Part shown: positions 1-12,100 of the stretch, one piece after another
Layout: each line of letters begins with the position of its first letter
How positions within the stretch are numbered: position 1 is the stretch's first letter
From: Motacilla alba alba
Lineage: Eukaryota; Chordata; Aves; Passeriformes; Motacillidae
DNA: 64,000 nt
Direction: 5' to 3'
Assembly: GCF_015832195.1 (NCBI RefSeq)
Contig: NC_052019.1
Coordinates: 47,433,016 to 47,497,015, forward strand
Translations under genes and position numbers: made by a program
The notes under the pieces: generated by a model
Seen by the model: only the letters and a program-made list of their open reading frames with translations
What the model was told of the DNA's origin: nothing
Databases searched by the model: none

Positions 1-1645
1 AGTAATACATTGAATCCAATACAGCTCCTATAGCTTTGCAGCATGTGTTTTACAGATCATGCTGCAGCTCTTCATGTCCAGTTTTACACCATGCAGAGAA
101 TGCCTGATGCTGCCTGCTTTCCTCAGGAAGGCAAATTCTTGAACACAAGAATACCGTACTACATCATCAGTACTTTGGCACTTCAGTCATGATGGTCTCC
201 ATGGGATGCATGCACAGGCATTTAGCAGTCAGAGGGAAGAGACCAAAACTGAGGCAGACTCAAGACATTCAGCCTTAATGGTATTTACCAAAGAAATATT
301 ACTTATATGGCAAGAAAATACTCACTCGGCAACACTTCAGATCAACAGTGCACTGTCTTTTTCATGGGCAAGAGGTGCATAGAAACATCCTGTTCAACAA
401 CATTAGAGGCAGATGACAGATTCTTTAAAAAAGAAAACCCAAAAAACAAAAACATAATTACCAGATTACTAAATAACTAAATAAAATATAAATAAAATGA
501 AACAGGAAAATAGTCACCTGTGTCATGCAGAGGACAACTATTAAAAAGCTTTTAAGAATCAAAAATCACAAACATGTGAGTTGAAACCAAAATTAACCTT
601 ACATTTCTGCTATAATTTCAACAAAAAAAAAAAGGTAACAATAACAGAAGATATTTGCATGAAGACATGCTCTTTTTCACATAATTCTAGTAGGAACTGT
701 ATTGAATTAAGCAGGCCAGCAGTTTTGTACATTACCCGAAAAAATTATGGACTTCAGCTAAGTTTTCTCTTTCATAAGCCAAAACTGCAAGCTAGAACTT
801 CTTGGGTTGAAAAAGAATTTTAATATATAAGGAAGAGCCATAAATTAACCTGAAAAGTCACCAGAATTGTCTTTATGACAAAAGCAGAAAATAATTTGGT
901 GCAGCATGGATTCAATTGTTCCTGCTCATGAATTATGGTCCTTACAGCAAGAAATACACTGGGAGATGCAGAACCAGAAGAAAATTATTTACAACTGCCT
1001 AAGGTACCAGCTTAGACTGTCAAACAGTTTTCATAACATTGTTCCTCCCTGTGCCTCGGGCTCTTTGCCAATACTGGGGGAGGAGGGAGAGGGCAAGTAT
1101 GGGTATGCTGCCCAGACTTCCTATATAAATTACAAATTATAACAATCTCTTTCCAGAGAGAAATGATCAAGCACCACTTTAACCTGGTCCTTTAGGCTGT
1201 TTTATTTTTCTCATAATGAACCTGAATCTCTACATGAACTCTAGTAAAGATGGAGTAAATTAGCTGAAAATAAATAAATCATGCTTGATCCCTCTTTCCT
1301 GAGGGAAAACCAGGTTTCATTTGGTTTCAGGTGCTGTATCTTTGCTTGCCTAAGCTCAGCTATAGTGGTGTAATGACATGCATCCTCTGGTACAAGTTGC
1401 TGATAAATTGACCTAGAACTGCTTATATAAATGAGTTTAAATTGCTATTCTCAAGGGGAGAATGGCTGTGCCTAATGGAATTCATTATTTGATTTCAATC
1501 TTGTTTTGACATACAGAAAATTCCTAGTATATTTTGAGGTACCAAGGGGAGTAGCAGGCAGGAAAACCTACTGCAGATGCTCTGAGGAAGAGTTTTCATT
1601 TAGTTTTGATTTTGTTGACCCAGATTCTCTATGCAAACTCTGAAA
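1..1645. other. Intergenic, no gene recognised
   Basis: AT-rich sequence. The open frames here (80 aa near 581-823, 78 aa near 906-1142) have no recognisable domain, start context or splice structure. I see no exon. Confidence 0.5.
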
Positions 1646-2522
1646 GAATAGTTGAGAGTGAAAGGGACCTCTATTGGTCACCTGGTTCAACCTCCCTCCT
1701 CAAGCAGGGTCACCTACAGCTGGTTGCCCAGGACTGTGTCCAGGTAGTTTTTGAATTGTTCCAAGGCTGAAAACCCCACAACCTCTCTGGGCAGCCCATG
1801 CCAGTGTTTAGTCGCCCTCACAGTGAAAAAGTGTTTCCTCATGTTCAGGTGGGATCTCCTGTTTGAGTCCATAGCCTCTTGTCTTGTCACTGGACACTAT
1901 TAGCAAGTACCTGGCTGCACCTGCTTTACACCACCTTCCTTTCAAGTATTATTCCACATTGATGAGATTCTCCCAAGCCTTCTCATCTTTCAGGTTAAAG
2001 AGTCCTGTTTCTCTCAACCTTTCCCCCTGGGAGAAATGGTCTTGTCCTTAAAATACTTGGTGGTCCTTTTCTGGACTCCTCTCCAGTAGCTTTGTATCTC
2101 TCTCGTATTTGAGAGCCCAGGGCTAAACCCAGCAATAGAGGTATGGCCTTACCAGTGTTGAGTAGAGGTGAAGGATCACCTCCCTTGACCTGCTGGCAGC
2201 AATCCTGCTAATGTAGCCCAGGACACTGCCTTTGCAGTGTGGTCATACTGCTGGCTCCTGTTCAGCCTGGTGTCCACCAGCCCTCCAGGCTCTTTTCTGC
2301 AAAGCCATCAGCGTGCAGTGCATGGGCTTGTTCCTCTGCAGGTGCAGAACTTTGCACTTTCCTTTGCTGACCTGCATAGAGCCCTTGCCAGTCCATTGTT
2401 CCAGCCTGTTGAAGTCTCTCTGGATGACCCTCTGGCATGTCAGCCACCTTCTCAGTCTGGAGTCATCAGCAAACTTGCTGAGAGCGCACGTGCCGCATCA
2501 TCCAGTTTGCTAAAAAAACCTT
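1646..2522 (-). mobile_element. CR1 LINE fragment, antisense
   Basis: The plus strand reads as the complement of a CR1 3' end: a 'gggacct..ggtca..ctggttcaacctccc' opening, then 'aacctctctgggcagcc', 'cctcttgtc..tgtcactgg' and 'ggatcacctcccttgacctgctgg'. On the minus strand, 2262-2447 encodes a fragment typical of CR1 ORF2 downstream of reverse transcriptase. The element is 5'-truncated and disabled by indels, and the 3' end lies at the low coordinate. This is the usual form of dead CR1 copies in bird genomes. Boundaries are by eye. Confidence 0.88.
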
Positions 2523-3484
2523 AAACAGATCAGGACCCACAGTGAAACATCTGTGAAACTAGAAATTTATAGCAATAAAATTTTCATCAGTTTTAAGTCA
2601 AAACAAACAAGCACAAGATCTCACAGAAGTAGTGTAGTAATAGATAATATAGTAATGGATAAATAAAGCACTTAGCTGATATCATGATTAGTGCACAGAG
2701 TTGCTTGGGAGCCTTTTAATGCCCTTCAGCAGTACAGATTTTGTTTGTGGTTTTCATTAGGTAGTATTTGAGAGACTAAGATGTGCATGAACTTCACGTC
2801 TTCAGAATACACTGAGAGAGACAAGAGGATGCAGAAGATTTAAGATGGGTTTAAGTGCTGAGCATGAAAGGAAATTAAGTAGTTTCAGGGTTATCTACAG
2901 GGCTTGGTGGACATTTACTGGCTATTTTATATTCTGCTGAAACAATGCAGTAGCATTCAATTTTATTTCGCACTATGTTCATTTTGAAGCTGTATATTTA
3001 AAACCAGTAAGTACACAAATAGCACTTTTGAAGACTTTTATGTGTTTTCAGGGATATCTTTCAAGAAGAGACAATAAACATTGTATTTCCTTTAAAATGC
3101 AATCCGACACATGCCTGAACTGTTGAAATAAAACCCAATTCTCCTGAATTGCAATTTTCTTAGGGCAGAGAAATAAAACAGTTCTGACTTAGACTGGGAG
3201 CACAAGACTAGAAGATTTCTCCATCAGCAATGAGGAGACTCCACAGAAGATGAAATGAGAAAATTTCAGTAAGAGCTGTAATGAATATCATTTAAAAAGA
3301 GGGGAAATCTAAAAGAGACTGCCACAAATTTATTGACAATTTTAAAAACTGTTTTTCAGACTTTATCAAAATGTTCCAAGATAAATTAAAAAGAGAGCTG
3401 CAGAGATATACAGTTTCCACCAGTAAGAGACTTAGTGGCAGAATTAATGACTAGTTCTATGGAGGGACAGAGGGCTGCAAGAGC
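2523..3484. other. Spacer between two CR1 fragments
   Basis: AT-rich unique-looking DNA with no coding or RNA feature that I can support. Confidence 0.5.
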
Positions 3485-4050
3485 ACATTGATGAGTTCTG
3501 TTGAGCTTCTCATCCACTAACATTCCCAAGTGCTTCTCCTCGGGGTTGCTCTTACTCTATTCTTCACCCAGCCTGTATTTGTGCTTCACCCAGCTTGTGT
3601 ATTTGTGCTCATCCAAGACCTGGAACTTGTCCTTGCTGAATATCATGAGGTTTGCATGGACCCTCCTGTTGAGCCTGCCAAGGTCCCTCTGGATGATATC
3701 CCTTCCCTCCAGCATGTCAACCCCACCACTCAGCTTGGTATCATCAGCAAACTGTCTGAGAGCACATTAAAGTTTCACTGTCCATGTCACAGACAAAGAC
3801 ATGAGAAAGTGCCAGTCCCAAGACTGACCCCTGAGGAACGCCTCTTGTCCCTGCTCTCCCCTTGGACATGAAGCCATTGACCACAACTCTTTGAGTGCAA
3901 CCATGCAGCAATTCCTAATCCATTCAGTGGTCCATCCATCAAACCCATGTCTCTCTGGTTTAGGGACCAGGAGGTTGTGTGGGACAGTATCAAATGCTTT
4001 GCACAAGTCCAGGTAGCTGACACCAGTTGCTCTTCCCTTATCAACCAACT
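3485..4050 (-). mobile_element. CR1 LINE fragment with reverse transcriptase remnant
   Basis: The minus-strand translation of 3767-4048 contains [17 protein letters not shown] followed by [15 protein letters not shown]. This is the reverse-transcriptase core region of the avian CR1 ORF2, although the catalytic FADD motif is not intact in the same frame. The lower-coordinate part continues into downstream CR1 sequence in another frame, so the copy is frameshifted and inactive. It has the same orientation as the fragment at 1646-2522 but covers a partly different part of the element, so it is probably a separate insertion. Confidence 0.88.
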
Positions 4051-7000
4051 ATGACTGAGAACTACACTTGGTCAAGTAGGGGAACTATTAAGAGTTGAAA
4101 AGGTAGACAGAAAGTGTCTATAGAAAGGCCTACCTTCTTCCAAGAACCATAGCCTGAGGTGCTCTGAAACATTTTACAATAATCTGAATAGCATAAAAGC
4201 TGCACCTTTAAAGGGACAAATTGTCAGCTCTCAAAGGCAGAGGGGAACTATCCAGTTAAATGAGGTGTAATTTTTCCTTTCAAGTGCAATTAATGTCAGC
4301 TGCCCATCAGAAAATCAAACTGTCAGTACTCAGTTTCTGCTTTCACTGAAAGCAAAGGCAGTGATCACCTAAGGAAAAATGAATATATTTTAAGCATGTT
4401 AAATCAGGAAGAAACCAAAAGAGGTTCACTTAAAAGGTCAGGTTGGTTTGTGCTGTAAATGACACTGAAGATGCTAATCTCTGGTTCTTGGCTCCCAGAA
4501 GATTGTGATATTTGGATTCAAACAAACAAATATTGAAGCCAAACCTAGTTGTCCTGGACTTTTAATTAATTTAGTTTATGAATCATTTCCCCAACATCAA
4601 TAGCACTGATGAATGAATAGTTAAATGTGCTCACTTCTAGGGCAACTCTGGATGCAACCCCAATTATCAGTGTGCCCTAGGGACATCTTTCATAGAAATT
4701 TCTAGATTCCTTCTGCATCTCAAAACCTGACTGAGTTTCTCACTCCTTACACAGTGACAGCACAGCAAGGCCTGGAGTATTGATTAGAATTAAACTAGCA
4801 CCTTCTAGCATTTACTGCTTTGAGTAATTTCTTCCTATTTGGCTTTATGGATGTCAAATTCAGCTTTGATTTTCTTGGTTCAAACCAGCAAATTACCAAA
4901 TAAAGGTATTTTCTACTCTTTCTCAATAAATGAAAGGTGCATACATACAATGATGAGAGTCAGACAGTACTTACAGAAATGTGCTGTGCTTCATATAAGA
5001 AATGAATGTAGCCGACTTGATCATCCAGGCAGAAAGGACTACTCTTCAAAAGTACAGCTTGAGAACACCAGCTGAAAATTTTATCTTACTGTCTTCTGCG
5101 CTGCACAGACTCTCCTCTGTAGATGAAGATAAGTATTAATTCCTAGGAATTTTATGCATGTGTGTGCCTACATTTTCATGGTTAACAGATCTTCAGAGAG
5201 GCACTAACATTCTTCAAGATTAGCTTCACAAGGAAAAACATAAAACTATATTTTTCAGTGATTTCCACACAGAGTAGCAAATTCTGTATAAGGATGGTAG
5301 ACACAGAATGGTACTGTGTTCTCCTCAAAACTTGAGTGCTCCCACTTCTTCCAGGTAAGATAAGTGCTACCATCAAATTGATTAGCTGATTTATGTCTGT
5401 CAGGTTGGCAGTGAACATGCCAGTGGTGTTTATTCTTGCAACAGCAGCTACTGTGTAAACCAATAGTACACAATACCCTGATAATGCAAGCTTATCAAGA
5501 GATAAAAACAACGGCAGTTGCAAGTTCTCTCAGTAAGGATTATTCCACTGGAACATATTTTACTTCAGAGGGCTTTTTGGTATTTACTACAGAGCATATA
5601 AATGTAATCCAATTGTAGTAAAGATTCATAAACTAACCAAAGGTTTCAAATTGCATGTTTGCTTCAGATCACTTTGAAAAGGATTTTCTTTTCCAGAATC
5701 CTATTTTGAATGTAAAATGCTACTCCAACACGGATGAGGTATCTATTTATAACCAAATGTTTGTGTGCAATGGTCAAATCCAAAAAAAAAAAAAAAAAGG
5801 AATTGAATGTTTATTTTAGTCTTGATTTTCTTCCAATACCTTGTGCAATTTATCCTGAAATTCTAATTATATCCCCCTATATAAACACTGCAAATATGAA
5901 AACTGAAAGGAAGCATATTTGCTAGAGCTTTTTTCCTCCTTTTTCCAAAGTAGAGATGTTTGTGGTCAAATTACTTAATGAAAAGAATTCAGTGTGTCAG
6001 CGATCATCCCAACAAAGAAAACATGTCCATTTACAGTACTGTTTAACTATTTCTATAGTTGGTGACCACATTAAATGGGTATTCAAGTGGAAGCATGCCA
6101 GATGAATGAAAACAACCTTCATGGGTGCCAAACATTAGCTCTTTCTACAAAATTGGCAAAATGTGTGCAAAATTACACACACCTACTATAACTGCTGACC
6201 TCTCAGACAACTCTATAGTCCATATCTGTGACATTATTTAAGAGATTATATGATTTTGTTTAAGACAGCAATGCCAATAAAATACACCAGGAGTTACTAT
6301 CAGCCCAACATGTCATCGTCCAAGCTTATATTGAACCATAGCAAAATATATGCCTTGTAGCTCAGGAACTGTAACACTGAAAAATGGGTGCAAAAATGGG
6401 TGTCAATTCATGAGAGAATCTACAGTGGAAGATAAAAAGCAATGTTAGCTGGACAAACCCTATAATAACCAGAAGCTTGGCAATTCCACAGCCTTTGCAT
6501 AGTTACAAAATAAAACTGAATAGAAGTTAATTTTAGGAAGTCGTCCATTGCAGACCTCAGTTGAAGGAGGGTGCCTGGGATTTGCAGTAGTGAATCAGAA
6601 CTTTGATTCTTTGGGTTGCCAACAGTGATCTGGACTTGACGCCTCTGAGAAAGGAGCAACAAAGTTTGTGATGAATAGCAGTTGGCTCAAAATTCTTGGC
6701 CTAGGTTCTAAACCATGAGGCTTCCATCCCCCATAATCCTTCCCTATCATCTATTTTAACTATGCATAACTTTGTTGTCCTTATTTAAAACCCCCTCTAT
6801 TTGAAAGCCTAATTTAAAACCCGGCTCAATGGTAGTTGTTGGGGGAAATTCCACTGGCTAAATACAAATACCACAAAGAAATATGCACGTTATAAAATGC
6901 AACCACTAAACTTTGAGTTTGCAAACTTATTGGCACCCCGAGAGCTCTACAAGAACTTGGTTATGATATCCCAGACCACCATTTTTGTATTTTATTTGCA

Positions 7001-8215
7001 AAATAGTGGGATTCTTTACATACAAGCCAATAAAATCAACTACATGATTTTCTTCAGCTTATGCTTGTGCTGTAATGTTTATTTTTCATACAGACTGAAT
7101 GGAACCAAATTGGAGATCAGCATGTCACCACAAAAAAAAACCAACCCAAACACCACGTAAGCAGCTCTTACCTCTATCAATTCAAACAGTCACAGATAAT
7201 CCATAATGGCCCACAGTCCAGGACATATCAGATTAAAAACCTTTCTACAAGCATATGGCAGAGGAGGGGACCAATTGCTAGAGGGAAAGAGTTCCACAGC
7301 TGGAGTATGTCAAATAACCATGCTCCATTCAGCTCACCCCTCTGCACATTTATGCCCCACTGCTCCTCTTCACACACCTGCACCATAAGTACCCCAGCTA
7401 TATGGAGAATATCATGCTAAAAATTCTAAAACATTGGTAGGGTAGTTACTGGATGGGGTTTTTTATATGGTTTTTTTGTATCCAAGTAAGTCAAAAATTA
7501 CATTTTAGACTTATCCATGTTTATTTCAGAGGTCAGAAAACTTACCCATTTCCTCCATGTTTGCCATTTCCCATCTTACCACAGGCACAACTTCTTTTTC
7601 CCCACTTGGGAGCAGTTCTCTAACTCATACAAGTCCATAGGAGTAAATAGGACCCATCTGAGAGTCCTGGGAGAGCTGCCTGGCATCATCATGAGGCTAC
7701 TGCTTATTGTCTGAAAGGTTGTGAAGCCTGTGGTCATTTCCCAGTAATTTCAGAAAGGTAAATCTTTCAGCCAGAAGGACCACTCAAAGGACCTATGTGG
7801 AGGTCGCTCTCATTTCCAGCCCTGGGAAAATGAGAGGAAGGCCTCTTGGAAGCCCACTAACCCAAAACATCTGTGATTTCCACCTAACTCTGCAGCTTCC
7901 TTGAGAAATGGGTATCATCTCCCCACATAAACTCTAAAACTGATTTTTTTCCATTCTTCTTGCAATATCATTTCAAAAACACTTGACTTATCATTCTCTA
8001 ATCATTACAAAATTATAGATGTGTGACGGGAGACGTGCCAAGGCCTTTGATATATCGCTGTTTACATGTGAATGAAATTACAGAAATCCAAAGGAAAAAA
8101 ACACTAAAACTGAGAAGGACATAAAAAAATTTGGTTTCAAGACAATGCTGGAAGTAAGGAAAGTTTTGTTGTCAGTTTTCTGTATCATGGCAGAAGGAAT
8201 TTACAGCTGCATTTT
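4051..8215. other. Intergenic sequence up to the tandem duplication
   Basis: AT-rich. It includes a run of A residues near 5783-5798. Short open frames (up to 113 aa) lack recognisable motifs. No exon, RNA gene or mobile element could be supported. It ends where homology to the second duplication unit begins. Confidence 0.45.
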
Positions 8216-8875
8216 TTACCTGAGATCTGCCTTTGCTTCTTCATTACTTTTGTATAACAGAATAATTTTCAGTCCTCTCTTATGTCCAGTTATTATATCT
8301 CTGGACAATTGCATTTCTCTTCAGTGGAACTTAGGGGATCATGCTGCTCTAATTGAAGGAACTGGAGCTACAACACAGTTGTACTGCCAGCAGCTCCAAG
8401 TCAGTAACCAGCTTCAGACGTTCAAAAAGACATTCCTTCAAAAGCCTCCAGATTCTAATTCTAATGCAACCTTACAACACTAAAAGCAGCAGTTTGTTAA
8501 TGTACCAGCTCTTCTCAAAGAACCTTGCTTTCTTTGGATGTGTGCACAGCCTGCTACTCTTTCCATCTTCTGAGCAATGAAATCATGATATTTTCACCAA
8601 AGCGTGCACCAGAGTCTGCCCTGAGAAATCAAATCCCTCTCACCCCAAGCAAGGCCTGTTTCTTTTTCCCTGTACAACACACTCTGGCCACAAGAACCAC
8701 AAAGCTGGTGGCTTTAGCACATTGGCCCCAGATCAATGACTACAGGGAGATGAAAAGAACAAACTTCTGACTGCTCCAAACAAGAGCCTTATTTCCACCC
8801 GTTAGACATCATCTCTGTCTATCAGCACAGTGCAACACAGAAGAGCAGGCAGGCTATATTTAAACTATTCAAAAC

Positions 8876-8881
8876 TTTATT
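8876..8881 (-). promoter_or_regulatory. Polyadenylation signal of RNF4-like copy A
   Basis: AATAAA on the minus strand, about 105 nt downstream of the stop codon at 8985-8987. The equivalent site in copy B is at 21,724-21,729. This implies a short 3' UTR. Confidence 0.6.
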
Positions 8882-8984
8882 TAAATTGAACAATTGAAAA
8901 ATGAAACTATATACAGGAAGAACTATATACATAAAGAAACGAGCCTATTGTCCAAGCTCCATCTGAGTGTGTCCTGAGAAGCAC

Positions 8985-9134
8985 TCATAAATAAATGGGA
9001 ATATACAGATCTGGAGTAAGTTCCTCCCTGCATGTTGGGCACATGCCGACAGTCTCGAGGGCAACAGGGAGGCACTCGCTGCAGAAGACATGGCCACACA
9101 TGGTTGCCACCATCAATCGTCCACTTTGCACAAT
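8985..9134 (-). CDS. RNF4-like copy A, last exon: RING C-terminal half
   Basis: 50 codons including TGA. It reads IVQSGRLMVAT then CGHVFCSEC (zinc ligands C3, H4, C5, C6), CPTC (C7, C8) and ends PIYL, very close to the RNF4 C-terminus, which ends in HPIYI. Splice acceptor ctccag, phase 0. The ending is important in RNF4, whose C-terminal residues lie at the dimer interface (family knowledge). Confidence 0.95.
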   Translation of the reverse strand: MVQSGRLMVATMCGHVFCSECLPVALETVGMCPTCREELTPDLYIPIYL

Positions 9135-12100
9135 CTGGAGGAAAGAAAATCACAACAGGTATTGGGAGGAAATCATTTGAGTTTGCTGCTTTATTGGCAC
9201 CAAGCAAATGAGACTTAAAGCATCTGGAATCAAAATTACGGGGGACTCTGAGATCTGCCAGTGTCGCTTTACCAAGAAGTGACTTGTGGAGCTTCACAGC
9301 AAGGGCTGTGCTTCCAGCCAGCTGCCCACAGCACCACACATCATCCAACAGACTTGTGCAGCTCCCCCTCTGGCTTCCTCCTCCCACAAAGCAGAAAGGA
9401 CAACAACAGGTGGATCCTTACCTCTGAGTAAGTATCCATACAAATCGGACACCTAATAACAACTCCTTGCTCCGCACTAGAGGAAACAGAACTAGAAAGA
9501 AAGTACAGCTGTTAAGATCACCACACTTCAATGGTTACTGATATATGAAATCTCATATAATCATGCAGCTGCACTGACTAGCCATGACACATTTCCTTTG
9601 AGGAACCCTGCTGTCTTTAAGTCTCTGTTTCCTGCATTTAATGAGGATTTGGGGTCTCCCTGCCCTGAAGGAAGGTGTGTCCTGGTTTCACTAGGAGAAA
9701 GGTGTAGTCAGTCACCCAGTTCTCAGATTTCACACAATTCCCATTCTTTGCCATAACCCCACACTCATATCTAACCCTCTGTACAAAGGTGTACATCTGA
9801 CTTGGGCTGCATTTTTCTCCCAAAATGCAAATGGCATCATTTGATCATCATGCAACATGGGAGAAGGAGGGAAATATATAGAGTATGGGAAGGCTTGGAA
9901 GATAAACCAGGCATTATCGTATAACTTAGTCCTATACAGAAAACAAAAAAAGGTAAAAAATACCATGTTCAGTAGGGCATGAGCAATACGTACTCTGAAA
10001 GTGCAGTTCCCTCCTCTACTGCTCCCTGTTCTGCAGGGGCTGAGTCAGCCGCAGGTACATCATTAGCTCCTGTTCCATTACCAGAGCCATCTACCTGTCC
10101 ATGTCTCTTCAGGGTGGCCTTTCTCCTTTGCTGTTTATGAACTGTAATTTAATTTTCATAAGTTATATCTGATACAAAATGTGGAATATGTGAATGATTT
10201 CTTAAGGAAGGATGCTCTTTGTATTCCTATGTTTGATCCTTGTATACTTTCAAGCCAAATCAACCAGAAGGGAGATTTATTCCATTAAATGGACAACAAC
10301 TCACGAAGAGGATCTAAGTGATGTCCATGGGGCAGAAAAACAAATTCCTTGTTGGTAGAATTGCCTTGTTAAGGTTCAGGGCTTGACATGCTTCAAGAAA
10401 CTCAGACCCAGGGAAGGCTTAATAAAGCTTGGGGAGAAGGATGCCCACTGAGAGTGGACGCAAAGAATGCAGAATTGAGGGGCCAAATGGACATCTGGCA
10501 CAACTCCCAAGATAAGGAAGAAACTAAGAAACCCAACTCCCTGAAACCAGCTCTGACTGGTAAAAAGTAATTCCTGCAGGGGGAGATTGCGACCACCGAC
10601 TCATGGAGCAGCAACTCAAGAAACTCCCCAGCCCAAAGGAAGAGGGAGACTGAGCAATGCACTGAGTGCACTAATTACAGTGAGAAGTGAGACAGAAGAA
10701 GGCACAATACTAGCTAAGAAGATAACCATGTCCCTTGTAACCAATTAATGCTAATTTCTTTGCTTGTTTAAATTTATAAATAGTAAAAGTTATTTTGATA
10801 ATGGGTATGTCTGATTTGTGAAATACCACTGAGCACCCAGACTGGTGAAACACTGAAACAAACAACCAATGTCTCTCTCAAGTGGATCGTTATTTACCTG
10901 TTGCACCCCAGTAACAAATCCAATTTTTGTGGACAGCAGATTGACCAAGTTACAGGGAGAACCACTTTTAATGGCCTGGTCTGTAACAGCCCCCAACAGG
11001 GTCAAGAAATGCTGTTTGCTCTTTAACTCTCAGAAACCACAGGCCACGCTGACCTCTGCAACTCCAGTCTCCATTTCACACTAATCAACCACTAATCAAT
11101 TAAAATTGCAGAAAGTGTTACCAAATTAAAATTCTTTCTGCATTAAGTATTCAGCTACCACTTTTATTGCAGGGATTTCCCGCTCTGACTGACAGAGGCT
11201 GTCACACACACACTGCATCCGTTCTCTGAGACACTGGCCAGAGGCTTTAGCCCTGTGCTTTGCCTTTTGCTACAAAGCAGTTTCAATCCCTGCTGCTCGA
11301 CTTTCTGGGAAAAGAACAACAAAAATAACTTCTACATTTTAGATAAAAGTCCATTACCAGCTGTATAACATCAACTCACCTTGAAGAAGCTTCAATCGAT
11401 GCACATGGAAAGGGATAGAAAAGAAGATACAATTAGATTTGATGAGCCCCCCTGGTGCTGCACACAAACCTCAGCTCAGAAAGCAGTTACAGCAGGGGAG
11501 GTGAGGAAGGGTAAGGTATCACCCTCTATGCTTCGTTAAGAGCATTCAAAGCAGTAGCACAAAGAGCTGCTGCCCTGAGAAATAAAGAAGTGGGTGCTGC
11601 TGATTCTGCTCTCACTACTGCAACAGGGTAGAAACAGAGGCAGCTTAGGAACTTCCTGAACACCCTCCTCCCTGGTCCGCTGTTCCCTGCTTAGATTTGA
11701 CCTGGAGCTGTTTCTTTCCCTTGTTAGCCCCAAAACTGGCAAATTCTGCTATGATAACCTTAACACTTCATGTTAGATGTACAGCTGCTGAAGAAAGGAA
11801 ACCACAACAGAAATTTGGGAGTAAAGAATTCTATCTCTCAATGCTAGAACTACAAAGAACACACCGATCTGCCAGTGCCATCCTGGCAAGGGCTTCTCCC
11901 TCTATGGACACCACCAAGGAGGGGCTTGGAGAAATGGGCAAGCTGGAGCTTCCCAGCAAGGGCTGTGCTTCCAGCCAGCTGCCCGTGGCACCCACCTAAA
12001 ACAACTGAGTTTAGCAGCTCCTCTTTTGTCTCTTCCCCTCCCACAAATCAGAAATTACAACACTATGTGGATCCTTACCTGTGAGTAGCAACTCATGCAT

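Noticed and set aside
8923..9387. Minus-strand 154-aa single-exon protein
   Set aside because: It is in a different frame from the RING coding exon 8985-9134 and runs through the intron. It is a shadow frame.
10388..10671. Short frames repeated in both units (60-89 aa at 10,388-10,671 and 24,685-24,968)
   Set aside because: Their conservation reflects the duplicated DNA as a whole, and there is no sign of codon-level constraint or family similarity.
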